From Comamonas kerstersii (lineage in GTDB: Bacteria > Pseudomonadota > Gammaproteobacteria > Burkholderiales > Burkholderiaceae_C), in contig NZ_VZOT01000016.1 of the NCBI RefSeq assembly GCF_008801935.1, positions 1 to 63,623 on the forward strand: a DNA stretch of 63,623 nucleotides. The letters run 5' to 3'. Positions 26,078 to 34,067 of this stretch are shown in pieces. The first letter of the stretch is position 1; each line of letters begins with the position of its first letter. The notes beneath the pieces were generated by a model. The model saw only the letters and a list, made by a program, of their open reading frames with translations, was not told where the DNA came from and did not search any database. The translations under genes and the position numbers were made by a program.

Positions 26078-27019
26078 TTAGATCGGGGTGATCAGGGATT
26101 GCCCGGAGAAATATCGCAAGCTGTTGTCTAGGAACAAATCCACGGTGGCCTGCACGGCCTCGGGCGACCAGCCCGCCACATGCGGTGTCAGCACCACCTT
26201 GCTGCTGTCCAGCAGCTCGGCAGGCGGCAGCGGCTCGCTCTCATACACATCCAGCCCGGCTCCCGCCAGACGACCTTCACGCAGGACCTGCGCCAGTGCG
26301 GCGGTGTCGATCACCGAGCCACGCGCGATATTCACCACATAGCCCTGTGGGCCCAGCGCATCGAGTACCTGGGCATTCACCAGATGCCTGGTGGCTGCGC
26401 CACCGGGCGTGGCAACCACCAGCACATCGGCCCACTCGGCCAGCCCCAGCACGCTGTCGAAGTAGGTGTGGGACACACCCGCCTTGGGCTTGCGGTTGTG
26501 ATAGCCCACAGGCATGTCAAAGCCCTCGGCGCGGCGGGCAATCTTCTGGCCGATGGTGCCCAGCCCCAGAATGCCCAGGCGCTTACCCGAGACATTGGGC
26601 GGCAGCTCAATGGCATTGCGCCATACGCCCTGGCGCGTGAGCTTGTCCAGATGCACGATGCCGCGCACAGCCGCCAGCACCAGGCCAAAGGCGTGATCGG
26701 CCACGCAGTTGTCGTTGGTGCCAGTACCATTGAACAGGCCAATGCCACGCGCACGGGCATGGGCCAGATCAATGTTTTCATAGCCTGCGCCCAGCGCCCC
26801 GACCAGACGCAGGCGAGGCATGGCCTCCATCTGCGCAGCGCTCAGGCCAATTGCACCAATGGTCAGCACCACCTCCACCTGCGCGCCATGCTCGGCAATG
26901 GCCTGTGCACACTGCTGGGCATCGGGGGCGTACAGCACCTCAAAGTGCTGGGCCAGCTGGTCACGGTGTGCTTCCGAGAGCACATGCAAAACAAGGAGAA
27001 CAGGCTTCAAGGCAGACAT
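26078..27019 (-). CDS. D-isomer-specific 2-hydroxyacid dehydrogenase
   Basis: A 313-residue NAD(P)-dependent dehydrogenase of the glyoxylate/hydroxypyruvate reductase type. It has the nucleotide-binding LGILGLGTIGQKIARRA, the catalytic arginine in VVNIARGSVID, the glutamate in GLDVYESEP and the histidine in VLTPHVAGWS. It probably reduces a small 2-oxoacid such as hydroxypyruvate or glyoxylate. It lies 30 bases downstream of the Atm1-type exporter and may be cotranscribed with it. Confidence 0.93.
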   Translation of the reverse strand: MSALKPVLLVLHVLSEAHRDQLAQHFEVLYAPDAQQCAQAIAEHGAQVEVVLTIGAIGLSAAQMEAMPRLRLVGALGAGYENIDLAHARARGIGLFNGTGTNDNCVADHAFGLVLAAVRGIVHLDKLTRQGVWRNAIELPPNVSGKRLGILGLGTIGQKIARRAEGFDMPVGYHNRKPKAGVSHTYFDSVLGLAEWADVLVVATPGGAATRHLVNAQVLDALGPQGYVVNIARGSVIDTAALAQVLREGRLAGAGLDVYESEPLPPAELLDSSKVVLTPHVAGWSPEAVQATVDLFLDNSLRYFSGQSLITPI

Positions 27020-27049
27020 GGCAGAAAAGGTCGGTCAAGGTCAAAGCGC

Positions 27050-28870
27050 CTATTCTGAATGCTCTGCGCTTTGTTGCAGCGCCCACATTTGGGCATAGCG
27101 GCCACCTTGGGCCAGCAAGTGTGCGTGTGTGCCGCGCTCGATGATCTGGCCGCCGTCCATGACCAGAATCTCATGGGCATCGACCACGGTAGACAGGCGG
27201 TGTGCAATCACCAGCGTGGTCTTGCCCTGAGCGGCGCTGGCCAGTTCCTGCTGAATGGCACGCTCGGTCTGGCTGTCCAGCGCTGAGGTCGCCTCATCAA
27301 AGATCAGTATCGGCGGGTTCTTGAGCAGGGTGCGCGCTATGGCCACGCGCTGCTTTTCGCCGCCTGAGAGCTTGAGTCCACGCTCCCCCACCCTGGTGGC
27401 ATAGCCCTTCGGGGTAGAGATGATGAAGTCATGAATGCGCGCAGCCTTGGCGGCTTCCTCCACCTCCTGCTGGGTGGCTCCCGTGCGGCCATAGGCGATG
27501 TTGTAGGCCACGGTATCGTTGAACAGCACGGTGTCCTGCGGCACGATGCCAATGGCGCGGCGCAGGCTGTCCTGCGTCACACCACGGATGTCCTGACCCG
27601 CAATGGTGATGCGGCCGCTTTGCACGTCATAAAAGCGGTACAGCAGGCGTGCCAGCGTGCTCTTTCCTGCGCCGGATGCACCGACCACGGCCACGGTCTT
27701 GCCCGCTGGCACGCTAAAGCTCACGCCCTGCAGGATGGGACGTTCTGGGTCATAGGCAAAGCGTACCTCTTCAAAGCGTACCTCGGGCTGTTCGTGCAGC
27801 TGCAGCGGCTGGGCCGATGGCTGATCTGCCACCTCGCGCTCGCGGTCCATGAGGGTGAACATGCGCGAAAGGTCTGCCATGCTCTGCTTGATTTCGCGGT
27901 ACAGCGTGCCCAGAAAATTCAGCGGTATGTACAGCTGAATCATGAAGGCATTGATCATCACAAAGTCGCCCAGCGTCAGCGTACCTGCCACCACCCCCTG
28001 CGTGGCGCGCCAGAGCATGGCCACCAGCGCCGTAGCAATGATGAGCTGCTGCCCGCCATTGAGCAGACTCAGCGTGCGCTGGCTTTTCAGACGTACGCGG
28101 CGCAGCTCCTGCAGGTTTTCGTCATAGCGGTGCGCCTCAAAGTCTTCGTTGTTGAAGTATTTGACGGTTTCGTAGTTCAGCAGCGCGTCCACCGCCTTGG
28201 TGTGGGCGGCCGAATCCTGCGCATTCGCGGCGCGCCGGAACTGCGTGCGCCACTCCGTGAGCTTGACGGTGAAAGTGATGTAGCACACCAGCGCCACGGC
28301 TGTGATGGCTGCAAAGCCCCAGTCAAAGCTCACCGCCAGAATGCCCAGCACCAGCAGCATTTCCATCAAGGTGGGCAGGATGCTGTAGAGCGAGTAGGAC
28401 ACCAGTGACTCGGTGCTGCGCACTCCACGCTCGATGTCACGCGTCATGCCGCCGGTCTGGCGCTCCAGGTGAAAGCGCAGACTCAGACTCATCAGATGGC
28501 GGAACGTGGACAGTGCTATCGCGCGCGATGCCCCCTGCGTAGCCTTGGCAAAGACCAGATCGCGCAGCTCGGTAAACAGCGAGGTCGAAAAGCGCAGCGC
28601 CCCGTAGGCCAGCAGCAGCCCTACGGGGACGACCAGCAGCGCCTTGCCATCGCCCGGCTTCACGTCCAGCGCATCCACCAGTTCCTTGAGCAGCAGCGGC
28701 ACACCCACTACTGCCAGCTTGGCTGCCACCATGAACAGCAAGGCGGCCAGCACGCGCCATTTGTACTGCCACAGATAGGGGAGCAGGCGCCGCAGGGCGG
28801 CCCATTCCGCAGCATTAGCCACTGAAGTGCTGGAGGGATCTGGTGTTTCGTGTGAACCGCTGCGACGCAT
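27050..28870 (-). CDS. Atm1/HMT1-type ABC exporter (fused membrane and ATPase domains)
   Basis: A 606-residue half-transporter of the ABCB7/Atm1 class, known to export glutathione-linked metal or sulfur species. An N-terminal six-helix domain is followed by the ATPase with GASGAGKSTL (Walker A), LSGGEKQRVAIART (signature) and ILIFDEATSALDSQ (Walker B). The start is the ATG at 28870 (MRRSGSHETPDPSS); the frame can extend to a TTG at 28879. No ribosome site is visible and the divergent thioesterase start is only 45 bases away. Confidence 0.94.
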   Translation of the reverse strand: MRRSGSHETPDPSSTSVANAAEWAALRRLLPYLWQYKWRVLAALLFMVAAKLAVVGVPLLLKELVDALDVKPGDGKALLVVPVGLLLAYGALRFSTSLFTELRDLVFAKATQGASRAIALSTFRHLMSLSLRFHLERQTGGMTRDIERGVRSTESLVSYSLYSILPTLMEMLLVLGILAVSFDWGFAAITAVALVCYITFTVKLTEWRTQFRRAANAQDSAAHTKAVDALLNYETVKYFNNEDFEAHRYDENLQELRRVRLKSQRTLSLLNGGQQLIIATALVAMLWRATQGVVAGTLTLGDFVMINAFMIQLYIPLNFLGTLYREIKQSMADLSRMFTLMDREREVADQPSAQPLQLHEQPEVRFEEVRFAYDPERPILQGVSFSVPAGKTVAVVGASGAGKSTLARLLYRFYDVQSGRITIAGQDIRGVTQDSLRRAIGIVPQDTVLFNDTVAYNIAYGRTGATQQEVEEAAKAARIHDFIISTPKGYATRVGERGLKLSGGEKQRVAIARTLLKNPPILIFDEATSALDSQTERAIQQELASAAQGKTTLVIAHRLSTVVDAHEILVMDGGQIIERGTHAHLLAQGGRYAQMWALQQSAEHSE

Positions 28871-28874
28871 GGAG

Positions 28875-28911
28875 GACAATTCGGGTCTGTTTGTTTTACT
28901 GCCGAATTGTC
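28875..28911. promoter_or_regulatory. Symmetrical inverted repeat between divergent start codons
   Basis: GACAATTCGG (28875-28884) and CCGAATTGTC (28902-28911) are perfect complements separated by 17 bases. Each arm ends exactly four bases from the start codon of the gene on its side (28870 minus, 28916 plus). The whole gap is 45 bases, which leaves no room for usual leaders, so both genes may have very short or no leaders and share one operator. Confidence 0.6.
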
Positions 28912-28915
28912 ACCC

Positions 28916-29368
28916 ATGCCTCGTTCTCCTGACTTGCCCAGCGTTGCACTGCCTACTGATAAAGAGCTGGTGCTCAAAGTCGTTCCCATGCCTGCCGACT
29001 GCAATGCCAATGGCGACATCTTTGGTGGCTGGGTGATGTCTCAGGTGGACCTGGCAGGCTGCACACTGGCCATGCGCCTGGCCGGTGGTCGCATGGCCAC
29101 CGTGGCTGTGAAAGAGTTCATCTTCAAGCACCCCGTGCGCGTGGGCGATGTGGTGTCGCTGTATGGCTGCATTACCCACGTAGGTCGCACTTCGGTGACC
29201 GTGGACATGGAAGTGTTTGCCGAGCGCATGAGCCACCAGGGCCAGTACGTCAAGGTGACTGAAGCCGTGCTGACCTATGTCGCCATTGATGACGAAGGCC
29301 GCCCCCGCCCGCTGAATACACCTGCACCGGAAACTGCACCTACGGCCATCCTGCCCCAGCAGGACTGA
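28916..29368 (+). CDS. YciA-type acyl-CoA thioesterase
   Basis: A 150-residue hot-dog-fold thioesterase of the YciA group, hydrolysing a wide range of acyl-CoA esters. The family motif is NANGDIFGGWVMSQVD, followed by ATVAVKEFIFKHPVRVGDVV. The start is the ATG at 28916 (MPRSPDLPSVAL); a TTG at 28907 lies in frame upstream. It is divergent from the Atm1-type exporter, and its stop codon falls in the loop of its own terminator. Confidence 0.93.
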   Translation: MPRSPDLPSVALPTDKELVLKVVPMPADCNANGDIFGGWVMSQVDLAGCTLAMRLAGGRMATVAVKEFIFKHPVRVGDVVSLYGCITHVGRTSVTVDMEVFAERMSHQGQYVKVTEAVLTYVAIDDEGRPRPLNTPAPETAPTAILPQQD

Positions 29369-29385
29369 GGCGGGGCAGGCTTTTT
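29350..29385 (+). terminator. Terminator overlapping the end of the thioesterase gene
   Basis: CCTGCCCC (29350-29357) pairs with GGGGCAGG (29372-29379) and is followed by C and five T. The TGA stop at 29366-29368 lies in the loop, so the left arm is coding sequence and translation of the last codons would disrupt the hairpin until the ribosome leaves. Confidence 0.8.
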
Positions 29386-29400
29386 CTCCCACTGTTTCTT

Positions 29401-29619
29401 TTCCCTCCCCGCTGGGTGAGGGTGAGGGTGGGGGCCAAGCTGGTGCATGCTGCCCAACCTGCTCAGATTCCAGGCACTGCCGGCCCCCATCCCTGCCTTC
29501 CCCCAGAGAGGGGAAGGAGAAAATGCCCCTCACCCTGACCCTCTCCCGTAAACGGGAGAGGGAACAAAGCTGGGATGCAACGCCCTCTCCCACTTGTGGG
29601 AGAGGGCTGGGGTGAGGGT
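29401..29619. repeat. GC-rich REP-like palindrome cluster
   Basis: The region between the thioesterase and bactofilin genes is filled with four short palindromes of the GC-rich family, here in reverse orientation: a truncated tailed hairpin at 29401, a locus-specific spacer of about 45 bases, CCTTCCCCCAGAG-type, CTCCCGTAAACGGGAG and CTCCCACTTGTGGGAG hairpins, each with a CCCTCACCC or GGGTGAGGG tail. No gene is supported in it. Confidence 0.85.
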
Positions 29620-29681
29620 TTGCCAAGGCTTATGCATCACCTCGATGGTGAGGCCCTGCACCACCTGGGCCGCGCGGGCAC

Positions 29682-30302
29682 TCAAGCTGATGTTGCTTCT
29701 GCCGTCTTGGGCTTGGCAGCTGCTGAAGTGCTGCTGGTCACGGCCTTGGTACGCTGCCCTACGCCCACTTCAATCTCGCCCGAGAGCTGGCCACCCTCCT
29801 CAATCACGATCTTGCCGTAGCGAATCTTGCCGCTGACGCGCCCGGTGCTGTGGATCACCAGCTTTTCACGCACGGTCAGCGAGCCCGCAAACTCGCCATG
29901 AATCTCGGCAATATCAATTTCTGCAGCACCGTGAAAAGCGCCCTGCTGCGCAATGTGGATGACGCGCGAATCCATGGTGGCCTCAACCGTCCCCTCGACC
30001 ACCAGTGTGTCGCAGTCCGTAATTTCTACGCCCTTGAGCTTGATGTTGGGGCCTACGGTCAGCTTGCTGCCGCCCTGGTCTGCCGTATTGCTGGAAGCAC
30101 TTGCCGCAGCAGGCGCAGCAGGCGCAGCAGGCGCAGCACTGTTGCCATGGACCATGCTGCTGGGAACAGATTCGTGCACGGTGGATGCAGCAGGCTCTGC
30201 TGCGGCGTTGCCTGCAGGTCTGAAGCCGCCCACGGGATTGCTGGGGCGGTTGACGAAGCTTTGCGGCTCTCGCTTGGAAAAGAATGGGTTGCTCACGGCC
30301 AT
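29682..30302 (-). CDS. Bactofilin family cytoskeletal protein
   Basis: A 206-residue bactofilin, a protein that self-assembles into filaments without nucleotide and helps position cell-wall or envelope machinery. The beta-helix core spans about residues 79-182 (SKLTVGPNIKLKGVEITDCD to GGQLSGEIEVG) with regular six-residue turns. The N-terminal arm is disordered and rich in alanine and proline, including a stretch made by three 9-base DNA repeats (30109-30135). It is on its own, 146 bases from the PaaI-type gene. Confidence 0.92.
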   Translation of the reverse strand: MAVSNPFFSKREPQSFVNRPSNPVGGFRPAGNAAAEPAASTVHESVPSSMVHGNSAAPAAPAAPAAASASSNTADQGGSKLTVGPNIKLKGVEITDCDTLVVEGTVEATMDSRVIHIAQQGAFHGAAEIDIAEIHGEFAGSLTVREKLVIHSTGRVSGKIRYGKIVIEEGGQLSGEIEVGVGQRTKAVTSSTSAAAKPKTAEATSA

Positions 30303-30448
30303 GGATCCTCCTCAATGAAAGTCTTGAGCATAGGAATCCTGCCGCTGCACACGCTCGCTGGTTTCGCAACAGCCGTAAGCAAAGACTACGGTTGTGGCGT
30401 CTGCTTACGTGTGTTGCGCTCTCAAACAAATAGCACGGCGCTGCAGAC

Positions 30449-30940
30449 TCAGGAAACAATATACGCAGCCATGCCAGCGGAGAGCAGCTCGCCCGTTTCA
30501 CTCAGAAACTCCATGCGGGTCGTGGCCACGCGCGAGCCCAGACGCAGCACTTCGGCACGCACCACAAAGCGCTGACCAATGCCTGGGCGCATATAGTCCA
30601 CGCGCAGGTCAATGGTGCCAATACGGCCAAAGCGTTCCACGCGCTGCTGCCACGGCTCTGCCATGTGCTTGGCACCCAGGGCGGCCATGACGGCTACGCC
30701 ACCCACCGCGTCCAGCGCCGCGCTGATGGCACCGCCGTGGATGCGGTTGATGGCAGGGTGTCCCACCAGATCTGGCTTCATCTCCATGCTGGCCACGGCC
30801 GTGGTCGCATCGGTGCTTTCCAGCTTCAGCCCCAGCACCTTGTTGAAGCTGACGTATTCCTCCGTCACATGCTTGAGCGCGGCCAGAAACTCGGGCTCGA
30901 ACTGCAACGCCTGTGCAGACTGGGATGGCTTGGGTGTCAT
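30449..30940 (-). CDS. PaaI/YigI-type hot-dog thioesterase
   Basis: A 163-residue hot-dog protein starting at the ATG at 30940 (MTPKPSQSAQALQFEPEF). The motif NRIHGGAISAALDAVGG matches the active-site region of PaaI/YigI-like acyl-CoA thioesterases. The 23-residue upstream extension would come from an inverted repeat and was rejected. It follows the beta-oxidation genes on the same strand, although a hairpin with seven T on the minus strand lies just before it. Confidence 0.88.
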   Translation of the reverse strand: MTPKPSQSAQALQFEPEFLAALKHVTEEYVSFNKVLGLKLESTDATTAVASMEMKPDLVGHPAINRIHGGAISAALDAVGGVAVMAALGAKHMAEPWQQRVERFGRIGTIDLRVDYMRPGIGQRFVVRAEVLRLGSRVATTRMEFLSETGELLSAGMAAYIVS

Positions 30941-30956
30941 GGCATGAACCTCTCTT

Positions 30957-31041
30957 AAAAAAAGAGCTGCCAGCGCTTGATATTGCTTGGTTTTCGAAAT
31001 GAATTCCATGTGAAACCAAGCAATTTCGGGCGCTAACAGCT
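30957..31041 (-). terminator. Long hairpin of the AGCTGCCAGCGC family, probable terminator
   Basis: Outer arms AGCTGCCAGCGC (30965-30976) and GCGCTAACAGCT (31030-31041) surround a second 12-base stem (ATTGCTTGGTTT with its complement near 31012-31024). Seven T follow on the minus strand. It should end transcripts arriving from the enoyl-CoA hydratase gene. Confidence 0.75.
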
Positions 31042-31072
31042 TTTGTTTTTATAGCTCGGTATTCAGGCCAGC

Positions 31073-31374
31073 CTAGAGCTGGCTGAAGTCGGGCTTACGT
31101 TTTTGGTGAAAGCGCAAACCTTGGCTTCGCCATTCAGCGGAGACAAGCTCCGCCTCGATTTCAGCACTTGCTGAAATCAGGTTTTCTCTTTTGGCGAAAG
31201 CACTCGCCCGCTGCGCGGTACGGCCTGCTTACGCATGCCTACCGACTTCAGCATTTGCTGAAGTCTGGCTTTCTTTTCTAGTGAAAGAGCAAACCTTGGC
31301 TTCGCCATTCGGCGGAGACAAGCTCCGCCTCGATTTCAGCACTTGCTGAAATCAGGTTTTCTCTTTTCCATAAA
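31073..31374. repeat. Array of 87-88 bp units re-encoding a hydratase C terminus
   Basis: Four units have stop codons (read on the minus strand) at 31073, 31161, 31248 and 31336, intervals of 88, 87 and 88 bases. Each unit encodes Phe-x-x-KRKPDFS-x-x-stop: FHQKRKPDFSQL, FRQKRKPDFSKC, FH(stop)KRKPDFSKC, and the real gene end FMEKRKPDFSKC. The stop regions are hairpins: GATTTCAGCA/TGCTGAAATC in units 2 and 4, and GACTTCAGCA/TGCTGAAGTC in unit 3, a compensated change. Two of the three spacers are nearly identical and contain GCGGAG/CTCCGC; the middle spacer differs. Confidence 0.9.
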
Positions 31375-32124
31375 CGCGGTAAAGGCTTCGCGGGCAGCGG
31401 GCTCAACCAGCATGCGGCTGAAGCTCTGGCCTTCGGTCGCCATCTGCGCATTGATGGCGTCGCGCTGGCCGGCCTTCATCAGGCGCTTGGTTTCGATCAG
31501 TGCCGACATGGGCTTGGCCGCCAGCTTGGCCGCCTGCGACTGGGCGTAGGCATTGACCTCGGTCGGTGGCACCACGCGGTTGACCAGGCCCACTTCGAGC
31601 GCGGCTTCTGCCATGAAGGGCTCACCCAGCATCAGCGCTTCGGCGGCGCGGTGGTAACCCATCAGGCGGGGCAGCAGCAGGCTGGACGCTGCTTCAGGGC
31701 ACAGACCCAGGTTCACAAAGGGCAGCGAGAAGGCGGCGTTGTCACCGGCATAGACCAGATCGCAATGCAGCAGCATGGTGGTGCCAATACCAACGGCCGG
31801 GCCTGCCACAGCAGCAATCAGGGGCTTGGGGAAATCTGCCAGCGCATGCAGGAACTGGAACACGGGCGCTTCCTGGGTCAGTGGCTGGCCACTCTGGCGA
31901 GAGAGAAAGTCGCCAATATCATTGCCTGCGCTGAACACGGTGGCATCGCCCTGCAGCACCACCACACGCACGGCCTCGTCGGTCGCAGCGCTGCGCAGCG
32001 CTTCGGCCAGCGCCGCATACATGGCCTGGGTGATGGAGTTTTTCTTGTCCACACGGTTGAAGGTAATGGTGCGCACACCGGCTTCGGTGTGCACCAGGAT
32101 GTCTTGGTGAGCGGTTTCTGTCAT
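31336..32124 (-). CDS. Enoyl-CoA hydratase/isomerase
   Basis: A 262-residue crotonase-family enzyme starting at the ATG at 32124 (MTETAHQDILVHTEAG); the 62-residue extension is leader sequence. Oxyanion segments are FSAGNDIGDF and AVAGPAVGIGTTMLLHCDLV, and SLPFVNLGLCPEA follows. The Asp-type signature (GNDI...) and the lack of the paired glutamates suggest isomerase or 2-ketocyclohexane-like variants rather than a classical hydratase. Its last 13 codons form unit 4 of the 88-base array. It lies 61 bases downstream of the thioesterase gene. Confidence 0.92.
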   Translation of the reverse strand: MTETAHQDILVHTEAGVRTITFNRVDKKNSITQAMYAALAEALRSAATDEAVRVVVLQGDATVFSAGNDIGDFLSRQSGQPLTQEAPVFQFLHALADFPKPLIAAVAGPAVGIGTTMLLHCDLVYAGDNAAFSLPFVNLGLCPEAASSLLLPRLMGYHRAAEALMLGEPFMAEAALEVGLVNRVVPPTEVNAYAQSQAAKLAAKPMSALIETKRLMKAGQRDAINAQMATEGQSFSRMLVEPAAREAFTAFMEKRKPDFSKC

Positions 32125-32185
32125 AGGTTTTCCTGAATAAAGCAACAAGGCGGCACAGCACAGCGCTGACTGTGCCGTTGCCGCC

Positions 32186-33043
32186 TTATTCCTTGTAATA
32201 AACGATCTGGTGGCTGGTCGCCAGCAGGCTGCCTTCGGCATCCCACAGCTGGGCGGTCTGGTCAAAATAGCCATTGCGAAATGCCTGTGCACTGGCCTGT
32301 GCCAGCACATGGCGATCTGCCTGCTGTGCCAGCTGTTCCGAGCCAGCGTGGAAATATACGGTCATACCGACCGTGCCTGCAGGTACCCGGCGCGCACGCT
32401 GCAGCCAGATACGGGGAAAAAACACATCGCACAGGGCCGCCAGCGCCGGAAAGTCCAGCGGACGTGGCGGGTCATCGCGCACCCACAGCTGGGAAATGCT
32501 TTCCTGCCCGCTGTCGTCCCAGACCGTGGGAATCGCCCCCTGCACCACACGCATGTCGTAGCGGTGCAGCCATTCCATGGCGCCCTGGGTGTCGTAACGC
32601 TCGCAGGTTGCAGGATCTGGCATGGCAGGCGGGTCCAGGCTGTCCATGCTGAAGGTCTCGCGCCGCACGGCGGTGATCACCGTGGCTGTGGTGCAGATCT
32701 CGTATTCGCCTTCCGCATTGCGCTGGCCCATGCTCACGGTCCAGTGCTGGGTCGAACGGTTGGTGCGCACAGCCACGGCTTCGATGCGCATATCACCACT
32801 GGCCACAGGCCCGGCAAAGTTGACGGTGATGGAAACCGGCTCACCCAGCAGGTTGGGCTGGGCCAGCACAGCCTGCAGCATCTGTGCGGCCGTAATCCCT
32901 CCATAGGGGCCGACCATGTTCCAGTAGGCCGCAGGCGCAGTGGCCTGCATGCTGCCGTCGTGCTGCGGCGTCATGCGCAGCGCGACATCCAGCGGATGGA
33001 AACCTGACACAACGGTGGTGTTGGCGTCTTGAACGGTGCTCAT
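32186..33043 (-). CDS. Acyl-CoA thioesterase, double hot-dog type
   Basis: A 285-residue protein of the TesB-like thioesterase superfamily, with an N-terminal hot-dog (YWNMVGPYGGITAAQMLQAV) and a C-terminal one ending SLLATSHQIVYYKE. The start is the ATG at 33043 (MSTVQDANTTVV) with GGAGAA upstream; only one base separates it from the stop of the hydrolase gene, so the genes are translationally coupled. It probably releases free acids from acyl-CoA to relieve CoA trapping during beta-oxidation. Confidence 0.88.
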   Translation of the reverse strand: MSTVQDANTTVVSGFHPLDVALRMTPQHDGSMQATAPAAYWNMVGPYGGITAAQMLQAVLAQPNLLGEPVSITVNFAGPVASGDMRIEAVAVRTNRSTQHWTVSMGQRNAEGEYEICTTATVITAVRRETFSMDSLDPPAMPDPATCERYDTQGAMEWLHRYDMRVVQGAIPTVWDDSGQESISQLWVRDDPPRPLDFPALAALCDVFFPRIWLQRARRVPAGTVGMTVYFHAGSEQLAQQADRHVLAQASAQAFRNGYFDQTAQLWDAEGSLLATSHQIVYYKE

Positions 33044-33044
33044 A

Positions 33045-34064
33045 TCATGGGTTCTCCGAGAAAAGCTCACCCTGACCACACTGCCTGCTGGCAGCCATGG
33101 CCCTGCGTTCCATGCCCATGACTGTAGCGCCATTGCTTGCAGAGGGCTGACCTTTAGGCGTCACCTCTCCCAGGTTCCAGCGCTCCAGCACCGCGAGTGC
33201 GCGGGGCCACAAGGTGTGCTCCATCTCGGAACGAAAGAACCCAAAGTGCCCGATACGGCGTCCGGGCACATCCAGCATGCGCAGGCGTTCGATGCGCTGC
33301 GCGCTGTTGCGGTACCAGCCGACCAGTGATGCCGTGGAACGCCACGACATCATCTCGTCGTCCTCGACCGAAAACGCATGCACGGGGTAACGTGCCGCTG
33401 CATATGCCTTGCGCAGTGCTTCCCCCTCTACCCCAATGCCATAGTTGGGGTGGAGACACCATCTGCGCCACTGCCAGAGCACGCCCGCAGGCAGATTGCC
33501 CACCAGCCCCAGCTTTTTACCCGGCAGGCAGCCGCACACGGCCGTGACCACCGGCGCAATCACATGCCACCACAGCAGCACCTTGCGCCGCGTGGGTGTG
33601 GCGTTGTCACGCCAGTAACCACTGCCGCTGGCAATGGCCAGCATGCCGTCAATGGGCATATCACTGCCGTTGATGCCAGGCAGCTGCGCCCCAACGCTGT
33701 GGCCCAGCCAGTACAGCGGCAACTGCGGAGCCTGGGCACGCACATGCTGGGCCACGGCGGCGCAGTCGGCTGCCCAGTCCAGCAAGTTGGCCTTGGCCTT
33801 GCGCAGCGGCCCATGCAGTGACTCCGCATGTCCACGGTAGTCAAACGTGGTCACGGCATAGCCGTGAGCAGCCAGCCACTGGGCAAACGCCGTGTAGTAG
33901 CGCTGTGGCACGCCCACCGCCGCCGCAATCACTGCCTGGGCATGTACCGGTGCATCCACAGGCTGGCAGCGCCGCAGCGCCAGAGGGCCAGCGACGCCGG
34001 GCACCTCCAGACTGAGCGACTGCCAGCGCACGGCGACTGCGTAATCCGTGGCTGCATCGTCCAT
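33045..34064 (-). CDS. Alpha/beta hydrolase
   Basis: A 339-residue alpha/beta-hydrolase. The nucleophile elbow is GHSVG with Ser123, preceded by FDYRGHAES (a serine-aminopeptidase/monoacylglycerol-lipase-like motif), and candidate acid and histidine residues are Asp235/236 and His273 (RIGHFGFFR). No signal peptide is seen. It lies three bases downstream of the fadA-type thiolase and one base before the thioesterase, so it belongs to the fatty-acid operon and may release fatty acid from an ester. The substrate is unknown. Confidence 0.88.
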   Translation of the reverse strand: MDDAATDYAVAVRWQSLSLEVPGVAGPLALRRCQPVDAPVHAQAVIAAAVGVPQRYYTAFAQWLAAHGYAVTTFDYRGHAESLHGPLRKAKANLLDWAADCAAVAQHVRAQAPQLPLYWLGHSVGAQLPGINGSDMPIDGMLAIASGSGYWRDNATPTRRKVLLWWHVIAPVVTAVCGCLPGKKLGLVGNLPAGVLWQWRRWCLHPNYGIGVEGEALRKAYAAARYPVHAFSVEDDEMMSWRSTASLVGWYRNSAQRIERLRMLDVPGRRIGHFGFFRSEMEHTLWPRALAVLERWNLGEVTPKGQPSASNGATVMGMERRAMAASRQCGQGELFSENP

Positions 34065-34067
34065 GGC

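Noticed and set aside
31073..31335. A second, decayed enoyl-CoA hydratase gene downstream of the intact one
   Set aside because: Only the last dozen codons are repeated, at regular 88-base intervals and with hairpins; no other part of a hydratase is present between the units, so a whole-gene pseudogene is not supported.
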